Shown here: positions 42,305 to 50,480 of the stretch, one piece after another
How positions within the stretch are numbered: the first letter of the stretch is position 1
Layout of the letters: every line of letters begins with the position of its first letter
Assembly (NCBI RefSeq): GCF_025290915.1
Contig: NZ_JAOCQE010000005.1
Span: 1-64,000 of the forward strand
Direction: 5' to 3'
Source of the DNA: Streptomyces sp. 15-116A
GTDB lineage: Bacteria > Actinomycetota > Actinomycetes > Streptomycetales > Streptomycetaceae
Length of the DNA: 64,000 nt
The notes under the pieces: generated by a model
Told to the model about the DNA's origin: nothing
The model's database searches: none
What the model saw: only the letters and a program-made list of their open reading frames with translations
Made by a program: the position numbers and the translations under genes

Positions 42305-43201
42305 TCAGCCCTCCGTTCCGGTCGGCTCGTCCAGAGCGGCGAGAAGGGCGGCGGTGTGCTTCTCGGCCCGCGTCATGCCACCGGGCGCGGCGGTGTGCTG
42401 GCCGGGCACGGCGTAGAGGTTCGGGCGACTGGGGGCGTGCTCCCGGGTGACCCAGGCTCGCCAGTCGGCAGCCCAGGCTTCCGCTGGCCTCGGAGCATGT
42501 CCTGCCCGGTGTGCACGCCACTTCGCGTCGGCGGCCTGCAGGCCCTGCTCGCCGAGGCGGTCGAGGTGTCCCTGCTGGCGGGCCCAGGTGTGGGTGGCGG
42601 AGTCGACCTGCCACTCGGCAGCCGGGAGGACGGCAGCACCACCACTGCTGTACCTCCGGTTCAAATCAGGTTCACTACGGTTCTGTGTGCCGGTGGCCGG
42701 TACATCGCTGTGCCGGTGGCCGGTACGCCGCTGTGCCGGTTTCCGCCTGGGCCTGCCGGTTTCCGGTACTGCCGGTTTCCGGACCCTCGTGGGGGATTCC
42801 GGCACCTCACGCGGGCGGATGCCGTACCGGCGCAGGGCCGACAGCCGGAGCTTCGCCGGGTCAGCGGGCTCGTCCGGCACCGCCGGGTCGCCCGCTTCCT
42901 CCCGCTGCTCTCTCAGCGCCTGGGCGACCGCTTCGGCGGCGAGAGGCAGGCGGTAGACCGTGCTGCGCTGCGGGCCCACCAGGTCGTCGAGCTGTTCCAG
43001 CTCGCCGGCCAGGAGCAGGCGCTCGACGGCTTCGCGCACCGTGGAGACCGAGGCGTTCGTGCGCTTGGCCAGGCTGGACAGCGAGGCCCAGGAGATGCAC
43101 TGATCGTCGGCCACCCGGTCGGCGATCGACAGCAGGACCAGACGTGCGGCCCCTCGGCTGGAGCTGTGCTCCCACACCCACTCGCGGGCTTCGCTGCTCA
43201 T
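42305..43201 (-). CDS. Winged-helix protein, candidate replication or regulatory protein
   Basis: A 298-residue protein. Residues 1-80 form a helix-turn-helix of the HTH_36 type (AREWVWEHSSSRGAARLVLL, ISWASLSSLAKRTNASVSTV, VERLLLAGELEQL), common in plasmid replication proteins and regulators. The middle holds a Pro/Arg-rich linker encoded by iteron-like DNA repeats (42688-42784), and the C-terminal 90 residues are Trp/His-rich (WQVDSATHTWARQQGHLDRLG). ATG 43201 overlaps a small upstream gene (ATGA). A replication role is possible but not shown. Confidence 0.65.
   Translation of the reverse strand: MSSEAREWVWEHSSSRGAARLVLLSIADRVADDQCISWASLSSLAKRTNASVSTVREAVERLLLAGELEQLDDLVGPQRSTVYRLPLAAEAVAQALREQREEAGDPAVPDEPADPAKLRLSALRRYGIRPREVPESPTRVRKPAVPETGRPRRKPAQRRTGHRHSDVPATGTQNRSEPDLNRRYSSGGAAVLPAAEWQVDSATHTWARQQGHLDRLGEQGLQAADAKWRAHRAGHAPRPAEAWAADWRAWVTREHAPSRPNLYAVPGQHTAAPGGMTRAEKHTAALLAALDEPTGTEG
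42688..42784. repeat. Five iteron-like repeats TGCCGGTnnCCGGTAC
   Basis: Copies start at 42688, 42711, 42734, 42754 and 42770. The first three are 23 bases apart. Copies 1 and 2 are identical over 16 bases. They encode a Pro/Thr-rich linker, so protein repetition could explain them, but the spacing also fits iterons. Confidence 0.5.
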
Positions 43202-43344
43202 CGGCCGCTCGTGAGAAGCGGGCGGGAGCAGCGACTCGCTGGGGCCAGGATGGTGCGGTCCGGCTCGGGGCGCTGAGGCGCCGAGGCGGAGCTAGCTGCC
43301 GCGCAGGCCGGTCCGTCGAGCCTTTTGCGCAGGGCGGAGCGCAT
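43198..43344 (-). CDS. Small leader-like gene upstream of the winged-helix protein
   Basis: A 48-residue frame, too short for most gene finders. ATG 43344 has AAGGAG seven bases upstream, and its TGA overlaps the next ATG (ATGA). The product is basic, with three Cys and no clear domain. The strong ribosome site suggests it sets translation of the downstream gene; a purely regulatory leader is equally possible. Confidence 0.5.
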   Translation of the reverse strand: MRSALRKRLDGPACAAASSASAPQRPEPDRTILAPASRCSRPLLTSGR

Positions 43345-43851
43345 GCAAGAATCTCCTTCTGTGTTGCCACGCTGAGACGCCCCGTGGAAGGGATCAGCGT
43401 GGTGATGGTGGCGACTTCCGCCCTTGCCGGGGCGGTCCAGCCGTGAGGCGTTCGGCGTCCGAGAGTTGCCGCTCTCGGGCGCCGTCGCTGTATGCCGGCT
43501 TACGAGGTCCGAAGTACGTGCATGCTGTGGCTCCTCGTGGTTGTCATGCCGGGCGGGCTGCCCGGGGGACGACGAACATACGCACGACCCTGCGTCAAGA
43601 TCCAGACTTGGTTCTTAAACTCTGTAGAAGTCGTCCAGGTCGACGTACTTGCGGTAGCGGACCAGGTGGGACATGCGGTGACCCTCGGCGTGAGGCGCGC
43701 AGAAGCGTTTCGCCTGAGTGCGCGCCACAACGGCTCAGAGGTAAGCTGACAAGTCACCCTGATCGATGGAACGAAACTATCCTTGTTTGATCTGTCGATC
43801 AAGCGGCAGGAACATAACGCTTGCCTCATCGGACCAGGAAGGATGTGCTGC
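43345..43851. promoter_or_regulatory. Divergent intergenic region with small palindrome
   Basis: About 500 bases between the divergent winged-helix and XRE operons, with no convincing gene. The stretch 43600-43840 is richer in A+T. A palindrome TTGATC-tgtc-GATCAA is at 43787-43802, 50 bases before the XRE start. It may be an operator for that regulator. Confidence 0.45.
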
Positions 43852-44739
43852 ATGCCGCCCCGCCGGTTCGACGCCCAGCGCCTGCTGCTCGCACGCCGCG
43901 AGGAAGGTTTGAGGCAGAGCGATGTCGCGCGCGCCGTGGGGGTGAGCGCTGTCCGCGTTAGTGCCTGGGAAACGGGGCGGTCGAGGCCGGACCCGGAGAA
44001 GCTGCCACGGCTGGCGGAGGCGGTGAAGCGGGAGCTGGATGGGCTCTTCCCGCGGGAGGGGCGTCCCGATCTTGCGGATCTGCGCGCCGATGCCGGCTAC
44101 TCCCAGGTCGCGACCCGGGAGCTGACCAACACCAGGACCCAGGGGCCGGTTGCTGCCGCGGAGAACGGGCAGCGAAGGCTGGCGCAGGAGTACGAGCAGC
44201 CGCTCGCCGATGCCTACGGGGTGAGCGTGGCGGCGCTGCGACGGGCGCAGGAGCGCTCCTTCGGGCGTGACGTGCCGGAGCCGGACGAGCCGGAACCCGC
44301 CAATCCCGGGTCGGGTGAGGGAACTACGCTGCCGGCCACCCTCGGCGGAAAGATCACGTATCTGCTGGAGCAGTCGCTGGCGCGGTTGTCTGATGCCGAG
44401 ATCGCTGCCCGCGGGAACGACAGGACGGGTGCCCAGGTTCTGACGGAAGATCTGGTGCGCGGCCTGCGAACGGGCGCCGCGACGGACGCGTCCGACGAGA
44501 TTCTCGGCGCGCTCGCGGAGGCTCTGGACACCACGCCGCTCATCTTCCGGTCCGGCGATGCCGGCGTTCAGCGGGTCATCGCGGAGACGCTGGTCCTCAA
44601 GAGCCAGGTTGCCGCGATCGCTGCCCGCGGCGGCGAGGAAGAGGGACTGTCGGCGGAGCTGCTGGCGTTCATCAACAAGGAGGTCGCCAAGGCCCGCTCG
44701 GAAGCTCTCGCTCACCGCGATCATCCCACCCCTGGATAA
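43852..44739 (+). CDS. XRE-family transcriptional regulator
   Basis: A 295-residue regulator. The helix-turn-helix at residues 8-60 reads RLLLARREEGLRQSDVARAV, then VRVSAWETGRSRPDPEKLPR. A second, weaker unit lies at about 75-130 (LRADAGYSQVATRELTN, LADAYGVSVAALRR). The rest is acidic and helical. ATG 43852 is preferred over ATG 43843 because AGGAAGG is nine bases upstream. It ends 70 bases before the convergent Nudix gene and may control the convergent operon or the palindrome upstream. Confidence 0.75.
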   Translation: MPPRRFDAQRLLLARREEGLRQSDVARAVGVSAVRVSAWETGRSRPDPEKLPRLAEAVKRELDGLFPREGRPDLADLRADAGYSQVATRELTNTRTQGPVAAAENGQRRLAQEYEQPLADAYGVSVAALRRAQERSFGRDVPEPDEPEPANPGSGEGTTLPATLGGKITYLLEQSLARLSDAEIAARGNDRTGAQVLTEDLVRGLRTGAATDASDEILGALAEALDTTPLIFRSGDAGVQRVIAETLVLKSQVAAIAARGGEEEGLSAELLAFINKEVAKARSEALAHRDHPTPG

Positions 44740-44809
44740 ACCCGCAGACGTTCTGACAGCGTTGCTGGGCTGCCCGACCGACGTGTGTTGGCGCGGCTGC
44801 GCCAGCTGG

Positions 44810-45256
44810 TCACAGACGCACGGGGACGTACGTGATCCGGCCCTCAACGTGTGCGATCAATGCCTGCTGCCACACGTCGGCCAGATGCGGCGGGATCAGA
44901 CCATCCTCCATACCGTGGGGCGGACAGAACCGGTACTCACTCAGCTCGCTGGCCTGCAACGTGATCGCCGCCTGGGTGTCGTGGTTGAGAACACCGCCGT
45001 CGAAGACGTAGAGCACCTGCGCGCCCTTGTCCGGGACGGTGAGCCACGCGTGAACCAGCAGACGTCCGATGGGCGGGGTGATACCGAGCTCTTCGCGGAC
45101 CTCGCGGACGGCAGCGTCGTACGGATTTTCGCCCTGGTCGATGTCGACGGCGCCGCCGGGCAGGTTCCAATGGTCCTTGTACGTAGGGTTGACAATGAGG
45201 ACCTCGCCGTTTTGGTTGAAGAACAGAGCGGCGGCCGATGCAGTCAGAGCACTCAT
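44810..45256 (-). CDS. Nudix hydrolase
   Basis: A 148-residue Nudix enzyme that hydrolyses a nucleoside diphosphate linked to another group. The box starts GGAVDIDQGENP and ends REVREELG (about residues 35-58). The loop between GG and the first Glu is two residues longer than the usual pattern, while Glu-x7-REVREELG is kept, so the metal site is intact. ATG 45256, five bases after the membrane protein stop. It is the last gene of a four-gene operon. The substrate is unknown. Confidence 0.8.
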   Translation of the reverse strand: MSALTASAAALFFNQNGEVLIVNPTYKDHWNLPGGAVDIDQGENPYDAAVREVREELGITPPIGRLLVHAWLTVPDKGAQVLYVFDGGVLNHDTQAAITLQASELSEYRFCPPHGMEDGLIPPHLADVWQQALIAHVEGRITYVPVRL

Positions 45257-45261
45257 GGTTA

Positions 45262-46539
45262 TCACCTTGCGCTGTGGAGGGGGACGGGAGCCAGGGCATC
45301 CATGATCGCTCCGGTGTGGGGGGAGGCCGCGCGGTACGCGCGGGCGACCCGCAAGAGCCATGCCACTTCGGAGGCGAAGTCGTCGCCGGCGGTGTGGAAG
45401 GCGGCGGGTGCGCCGGCGGGGGCATTCACCGTGGTGAGCGCTGCCTTCAGCCAGTACGCCTCAGCAGCGGCGTCGGCATCCGTGGCGGTGTGACCCTCAG
45501 CTTCGGCGAGCCGGTGGGCACGCTGGAAAAGGTCGGCCGGAGCACGGCGGCGCAGTTCGTGGGTGGCATCGCGGATCTCGGTGACGTAGCGGCCGAGGCG
45601 GATCTGCGGGCTGGCGTCGTGGGAGACGATGTCGCGCACCGTGTTGATAAGCGAGGCGGCGCGGTGTCCGCCCAGGAGCCTGCTCGGCTGGTGCAGGGCG
45701 ATGCCATCGATACCCAGGACCAGGTCGCGCCACAGGTAGTGAAGTCCGATGACGGACTTCAGGGCGCGGGCCCGGGCGCCAAGCGCGTGGGTGGCGGGGG
45801 TGATGGAGCCGAGCAGCCACAGCAGGAACCCGGCATACAGCACGGTGTCGGTGACGTGCTCCTGGGCGGCGCCGGCCGTGGCGGTGGCCGGGACGAGGGT
45901 GATCGCCGCAAGGTAGACGGTACGCAGAACGGCGTACAGGACCATCATGGTCATGCCGATGGCCATCAACATCAAGCCGGTACGCAGGCTGCGGCGGCGG
46001 GCGAGGCGGGTGGCCCGGCCCCACTGGTAGGCGCACACCGCGGCGGCCGCGGCGGTGTAGGCGTTGAACAGGCCGAGGTACACGACCAGCGTCGGCTCTC
46101 CGACGTGTCGGCCCATGAAGTACGGGTTGTCGACTCCGGTTTTCGAGCGGTCGAGGGCGAGGAAGAATACAGCGGCCAGGCACAGCACAGTCGCAAGCGA
46201 GGCGCGTGCGGCGGTGCGCTGCACCACGGAGGTGATCTTGATGTGGCGGGCAGTTGCGTCCTCGTCCTGGTAGACGTCGGTGACGTAGGTCAGCAGCCCG
46301 CAGATCCCGGCGATGGCCAAGGTGTGTTTGAGCAGGGTAGGCAAGTCGTTGACGCCCAGTGTGTCGATCACGGCGCGGCCGGTGTCGGTGCGCAGCCACC
46401 ACGCGAGAGCAAATGCGGCGAAGGCACCCCACAGGCTGCGCTGGCGGTTCCGACCGCGCAGCACAGCCGGCGACCGCACGGCAGCCTGCAGCAGCAGGAG
46501 CCCGATGATCAAGGCGACGAACGCATCAGAGACGGACAC
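45262..46539 (-). CDS. DUF6545 (MAB_1171c-type) membrane protein
   Basis: A 425-residue protein: about seven membrane segments in the first 245 residues, then a cytoplasmic helical domain with LHYLWRDLVLGIDGIALHQP and later VRDIVSHDASPQIRLG. This matches the DUF6545 (MAB_1171c) putative-transporter family, which is often next to ImmA/IrrE genes in Actinobacteria. Its start at 46539 overlaps the ImmA/IrrE-like stop by 14 bases. Function is not known; a sensor for the metallopeptidase is possible. Confidence 0.75.
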   Translation of the reverse strand: MSVSDAFVALIIGLLLLQAAVRSPAVLRGRNRQRSLWGAFAAFALAWWLRTDTGRAVIDTLGVNDLPTLLKHTLAIAGICGLLTYVTDVYQDEDATARHIKITSVVQRTAARASLATVLCLAAVFFLALDRSKTGVDNPYFMGRHVGEPTLVVYLGLFNAYTAAAAAVCAYQWGRATRLARRRSLRTGLMLMAIGMTMMVLYAVLRTVYLAAITLVPATATAGAAQEHVTDTVLYAGFLLWLLGSITPATHALGARARALKSVIGLHYLWRDLVLGIDGIALHQPSRLLGGHRAASLINTVRDIVSHDASPQIRLGRYVTEIRDATHELRRRAPADLFQRAHRLAEAEGHTATDADAAAEAYWLKAALTTVNAPAGAPAAFHTAGDDFASEVAWLLRVARAYRAASPHTGAIMDALAPVPLHSAR

Positions 46540-47170
46540 GGTTCTTCCGGAAGGTGCGGGAGCGGGGGATGAAGTTCAGACGGGACAGGTCCTCGTCGAG
46601 ATGCCGGAGCACGGGGTCCTCGATGTAGTCGGTGTTGTACGCCTCGTGGTGCAGCAGATCGGCCAGCATCTCGGCCCGCCTCTCGACCGGGGAGTCGTAG
46701 CGGTGGCGGGCCATGACCCGGCCGCGCTGCGTGAGGCGGTCCACGACGTCGGGAGGGCAGTCCGACAGGAGCCGGGCAAGTTGCTCGATGCCGGCTTCGC
46801 TCACGTCGTCGCACCACAGGTGGGCGAGCTCGTGGAGGATGATCCTCATCCGATGGAAGGCCGTGGTGCCTTCCACGTAGAGAATCAAGTCGACCGGAGC
46901 GGCGCCCAGTTGGAGCCACAGGCCACACACGTCGGTATGAGCCAGCAGGCGGTCGGGGATGGCGACCAGTTTGATGCGTCGGCCGCGCTCGGCCTCAATG
47001 CCCGCGATCAGACCGTCCAACGTGAACGGCTGCGGCACCGGCATCTGCTCCAGCAGGTCCTGACATTCCTGTCGCAGCGTACGCCGGCAGCCTGCCCGGC
47101 CGCCTGAACGTGTCGGCTCGCCGGTGCCCGAAGACTGGGCCCGGCCGCCGTGAAGTTTCGGCCACCCCAT
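46526..47170 (-). CDS. ImmA/IrrE-like metallopeptidase
   Basis: A 214-residue protein with the zinc motif HELAHLW (about residues 106-112) and a downstream acidic helix (ERRAEMLADLLHHEA) supplying a Glu ligand. Known ImmA/IrrE proteases cut XRE-type repressors and so switch on stress or mobile-element genes. ATG 47170 is 23 bases after the SDR stop. Longer starts run back through the SDR gene and were rejected. The XRE regulators at 43852 and 48225 are possible substrates, which is inference. Confidence 0.78.
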   Translation of the reverse strand: MGWPKLHGGRAQSSGTGEPTRSGGRAGCRRTLRQECQDLLEQMPVPQPFTLDGLIAGIEAERGRRIKLVAIPDRLLAHTDVCGLWLQLGAAPVDLILYVEGTTAFHRMRIILHELAHLWCDDVSEAGIEQLARLLSDCPPDVVDRLTQRGRVMARHRYDSPVERRAEMLADLLHHEAYNTDYIEDPVLRHLDEDLSRLNFIPRSRTFRKNRVRL

Positions 47171-47193
47171 CGCGCCTCGCACTCGAGACAAGA

Positions 47194-47916
47194 TCAACGC
47201 CCCATGGAGGTGCCGCCGTCGACCGGCACCACTGCGCCGGTGATGTAGGCGGCTTCCTCGCTGGCCAGGAAGGAGATGGTCGCGGCTATTTCGTTCGGGT
47301 TGCCGATACGGCCCAGCGGAACATCGCGGAGGATCTCCTGAACGCGTTCCTCGGAGAGTGCCGCAGCCATGTCGGTGTCGGTCAGGCCCGGTGTGACGAT
47401 GTTGACGGTGATCTGGCGAGAGCCGAGCTCCCGCGCCAGCGAGCGGCCGAAGCCGATCAGGCCCGCCTTGGAAGCCGCGTAATTGGTCTGCCCGGCTTCG
47501 CCCTTCAGCGCGACGGCGGAGGACACGAGGACGATCCGGCCGCCGCACTTGGCCTTCAGCATGCTCCGCGTAGCCCGCTTGGCCAGCCGATAGGAGGCGG
47601 TGAGGTTCGTCTCCACCACGGTGGCGAAGTCCTCTTCCGACATCCGCAGCAGCAGCCTGTCGCGGGTGATGCCGGCGTTGGCCACCAGGACCTCGACCGG
47701 CCCCTGGTCGGCCTCGACCTCCTTGAAGGCCAGTTCAACCTGCTCGGGGTCGGTGATGTCGCACTCCACTGCCATGGCACCGTCCAGGACGAGATCGGGT
47801 GCGGGCCCACCCGTGCGGTAGGTGAAGGCGACGGTGTCACCGCGCTTGAGGAATGCGCGGACGGTGGCATGACCGATTCCACGGTTCCCACCAATAACAA
47901 AAACGGAGCGCGACAT
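47194..47916 (-). CDS. FabG-like SDR oxidoreductase
   Basis: A 240-residue NAD(P)-dependent reductase. Cofactor loop GGNRGIG at about 8-14, NNAG-like VANAG at about 83-87, catalytic Ser in VLVSSAVALKG, Tyr and Lys in NYAASKAG, and the C-terminal VDGGTSMGR. The size and motifs are those of 3-oxoacyl-ACP reductases. ATG 47916 follows AAGGAT. It heads the minus operon and faces the MmyB-type regulator, a pairing often seen in Streptomyces where the regulator controls the SDR gene. It could be part of fatty acid or polyketide metabolism or a stand-alone detoxifying reductase. Confidence 0.83.
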   Translation of the reverse strand: MSRSVFVIGGNRGIGHATVRAFLKRGDTVAFTYRTGGPAPDLVLDGAMAVECDITDPEQVELAFKEVEADQGPVEVLVANAGITRDRLLLRMSEEDFATVVETNLTASYRLAKRATRSMLKAKCGGRIVLVSSAVALKGEAGQTNYAASKAGLIGFGRSLARELGSRQITVNIVTPGLTDTDMAAALSEERVQEILRDVPLGRIGNPNEIAATISFLASEEAAYITGAVVPVDGGTSMGR

Positions 47917-48224
47917 CAAGATCCTTAAACCGGTCAGCGAGCTGATTCCGCCGTACGAGTATTGCACCGGCGGTGATGTTGGTGACCTTAAGGCGGCATC
48001 ACGAGGGCCTCGGGGGCACGCGGCATGTGCTTATCCTGATGGTGAGAACTGACAGTTCCCATTCCTCCGGTCAGACGCGCCTCCGGTCCCTCATTCGGAC
48101 ATGATGAGTATCGTCAACTTCCCGAAATGCAGCATCGATTGACTCGAAGATCAGGTTGCTCGGGTAGTGTCGTGCGAACCGGAAATGTGATCTGGACCTC
48201 AACCTAGACAGTTATTGGAACGTT
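47917..48224. promoter_or_regulatory. Divergent promoter region, SDR operon / MmyB regulator
   Basis: About 308 bases between the divergent genes. TTGACT at 48139-48144 and TAGTGT at 48165-48170 resemble promoter hexamers for the regulator, but the 20-base gap is long. The region should also hold binding sites for the MmyB-type protein. No gene is seen. Confidence 0.4.
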
Positions 48225-49070
48225 ATGAAGGCCGATGTGGCAGGGCAGTCGATCATCACCCATATTTTGCGGCAAGCCCGCTCGCGCCGTGACACATCGG
48301 ACATTCCCGGATTCACGGCGGCATTCGGAGAAAGGTCCGCTCCCGGAATCACACAGGAAGAGACGGCGAAGCTGGCCGGCGTGAGCCGTCGCTGGTACAA
48401 CGCCTTGGAATCCGGGCGGCCGGCGAACTACAGCGACACCCTCCTGCAGGCTGTCCGACGCATCCTTGACCTGACCGCAGAGGAATGGCATGTCGTCTAC
48501 CGCATCACCCGAGGGCAGACCCCAACCGAAGCGCCCATCAGCCCGCTGACCGGCCTGCTTCCTGACGCGGTCCGCGAACTCGTCGAGAACACCCAGACCT
48601 GGGCGTTCTATCTCAGCGACCATCGGTGGGACATCCTGGCCTACAACGCCAAGACGCTGGATATTTTCCCGTGGATGATGTACGGCCTCAACGTTATGGA
48701 ATGGGTGCTCACCTGGCCCGAAGCCCGTACACAACTCATCGACTGGCAGGACGAGTGGGCACTACCTATGATCGCCCAACTCCGTTTCCACGCCGAGCAA
48801 TACCACACCGACGAACGTCTTCAAGCCGTCATCGATACCGTGCGCAGCGACGCAACTGCCCGGAAACTGTGGGACGCTCCGAACCTACCCAGCATCACCC
48901 ATCCCGCGTCTCACCGGCCGCGGCGCCTCTACCTGGCGCGGCAAGGCGGAAAAGAATTCACCGTCCGCTTCCTTGCCTTCACCCCTATGGAACTCCCGTC
49001 CTGCCGCTTGATGGCCGTTACACCCGCAGAGTCAGTTGCGGCTCGCTGGGGTCGAGACACTGAGAGCTGA
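48225..49070 (+). CDS. XRE regulator with MmyB-like ligand domain
   Basis: A 281-residue protein. Helix-turn-helix at about residues 40-80 (GITQEETAKLAGVSRRWYNA, LESGRPANYSDTLLQAV). C-terminal MmyB-like domain from about 125, with WAFYLSDHRWDILAYNAKTL, WALPMIAQLRFHAEQYHTDE and VRFLAFTPMELPS. This domain binds fatty-acid-like ligands in characterised members. ATG 48225. Its position facing a FabG-like SDR gene matches the usual genomic pair, so it probably regulates that operon. Codon use looks normal for the window. Confidence 0.83.
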   Translation: MKADVAGQSIITHILRQARSRRDTSDIPGFTAAFGERSAPGITQEETAKLAGVSRRWYNALESGRPANYSDTLLQAVRRILDLTAEEWHVVYRITRGQTPTEAPISPLTGLLPDAVRELVENTQTWAFYLSDHRWDILAYNAKTLDIFPWMMYGLNVMEWVLTWPEARTQLIDWQDEWALPMIAQLRFHAEQYHTDERLQAVIDTVRSDATARKLWDAPNLPSITHPASHRPRRLYLARQGGKEFTVRFLAFTPMELPSCRLMAVTPAESVAARWGRDTES

Positions 49071-49126
49071 CTAATGGGACTCCGTTAGATCTTCGGGTTC
49101 GGCCTGTTCCGGGGCATGTTGGGTGG

Positions 49127-49500
49127 ATGGATGCACATGAAGTGAACCGTGTCCGGGCGAAGTTCGCGGTGTGCGTGGCTGATGTGTTCGCGCCGGTGTC
49201 GCGTAAGGACCAGCGGGCCAGGAAGCGTTCATCTCCCTCACCTGGCGGCAGGGCTTACGCGGCGCGTTACGTTCCCGCTTCGCCGCCCTGGGCGTCCGTC
49301 CCGCCGGCAAAGCCGGCGAGCGTCCGATCCGGGCCGCCGCCTCGGCCGAACAGGGCTGGTGGGACGGCATCCTGCCCGACTGCTGGCTACTGATCGAGTG
49401 GCCCGAAGACGCCGAGGCGCCCACCGAGTACTGGCTGTCCAGCCTGCCCGCCGACACCCCGATCGCCGACCTGGTCCGCCTGGCCAAGACCCGGCAGAGA
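49127..49500 (+). pseudogene. IS701-type transposase remnant
   Basis: A broken transposase. The first part (MDAHEVNRVRAKFAVCVADV, VSRKDQRA) is an N-terminal piece. The second part (FISLTWRQGLRGALRSRFAA, DCWLLIEWPEDAEAPTEYWL, SSLPADTPIADLVRLAK) is a C-terminal piece in a different frame; the junction is near 49223-49230. The catalytic middle is gone, so the element is dead. Further decayed sequence may run to about 49700. It separates the MmyB region from the methyltransferase operon. Confidence 0.65.
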
Positions 49501-49707
49501 ACACCGCCGCTCGGGTGGAACGGGGCTGGCTCACTGCAGGGTCCTCCAAGAGGAGTGGGCCTGCCGCCGGGCCGGCGGTCGAGCCCGGCCATCCTATCGA
49601 TCGCGCCCGATACGGCCGGACTCGTACACCAGCGGACAGAGGACCTGTACCGCTGCATCCCAGACCGTTCCCATCGCGGACCCGTCGTCAGGGAACTGCG
49701 CGATGCC

Positions 49708-50448
49708 CTAGCCGGTTGAGGCTGTCGAGCGGGGTCGGCTGGAGACGCGCGTCGGCCGATCGGGAAGGCGCCGGGCGCGGATGAGCTGCTGGATGACCGT
49801 GGCGTTCTCGTCAGGGTGCGGGAAAAGATCGATGGCTTCGACGCGGAAGCCGTACTCCGTGAGCAGGCCCTCCCACAGCTGCGGTGACAGGACCCACATC
49901 TGCGTCGGCAGCGGCGGGCCGTCGCGCAGCAGGATCATCTGCTCGCGCGGCGCCACTGCCGTGGATGGACCGTGGCCGTGCAGATCGGTGTGCAGAAGCG
50001 AAAGGATCAGCGGGGCGCCGGGGCGCAGGCCATTGCGCAGTGCAGGCAGTGAGCGGTGCGGGTCGATGAAGGCGAGCGTCCCGATCGCGTACGCGGCGTC
50101 GAACGATTCGGTTTCGGCCAGGTACTCGACCACGTCTGCTTGGACGAACTCTACGCCGTTCAGGTCCGTGTGGGTGCTGACGGCGCGTTCGTGTTGGGTC
50201 GGGGACAGCTCGATGCCGGTGACATGCGCTCCGTGTGCTTGGGCGAGGTGGACGGCGTGGTGGCCGGCTCCGGAGCCGATGTCCAGGACGCGGCGGCCGG
50301 TGACGTCACCGAGGACTTCCGCTCCTGGTCCGGTGCCTTCCCAGGGCGTCCAGCTGAGCCGGTCGGGGACGGGCGGGGTGAAGGCCCGAGCGAGTTGGCG
50401 CTGGCCGTAGATCTGCCAGGCCCGGGTGTTGGTGTCCTCGGCGGGCAT
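49708..50448 (-). CDS. SAM-dependent methyltransferase
   Basis: A 246-residue class I methyltransferase. AdoMet loop VLDIGSGAGHHAVHLA at about 55-70, acidic ribose-binding GIELSP at about 78-83, and a motif IV-like SFDAAYAIGTLAF. A substrate-binding region follows (LLHTDLHGHGPSTAV). The C-terminus is basic and Ser/Arg-rich. It is the last gene of the minus operon with the ASCH-Nudix, kinase-VanX and triple-Nudix genes. The substrate is unknown. Confidence 0.8.
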   Translation of the reverse strand: MPAEDTNTRAWQIYGQRQLARAFTPPVPDRLSWTPWEGTGPGAEVLGDVTGRRVLDIGSGAGHHAVHLAQAHGAHVTGIELSPTQHERAVSTHTDLNGVEFVQADVVEYLAETESFDAAYAIGTLAFIDPHRSLPALRNGLRPGAPLILSLLHTDLHGHGPSTAVAPREQMILLRDGPPLPTQMWVLSPQLWEGLLTEYGFRVEAIDLFPHPDENATVIQQLIRARRLPDRPTRVSSRPRSTASTG

Positions 50449-50480
50449 GGTTGCCTCCTGGTGGGCGGGTGTTCAAGGGG

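Noticed and set aside
43500-43853. 117-codon minus-strand frame in the divergent region
   Set aside because: Composition is unlike the genes around it, there is no ribosome site, and it covers the A/T-rich control region and palindrome.
46526-47548. Long form of the ImmA/IrrE-like gene (340 codons)
   Set aside because: The extra N-terminal part lies within the SDR gene in another frame and is Arg/Gly-rich; ATG 47170 gives a normal-size protein.
49549-49707. Possible further gene after the IS remnant
   Set aside because: Only short frames with no ribosome site or family resemblance; more likely decayed IS sequence.
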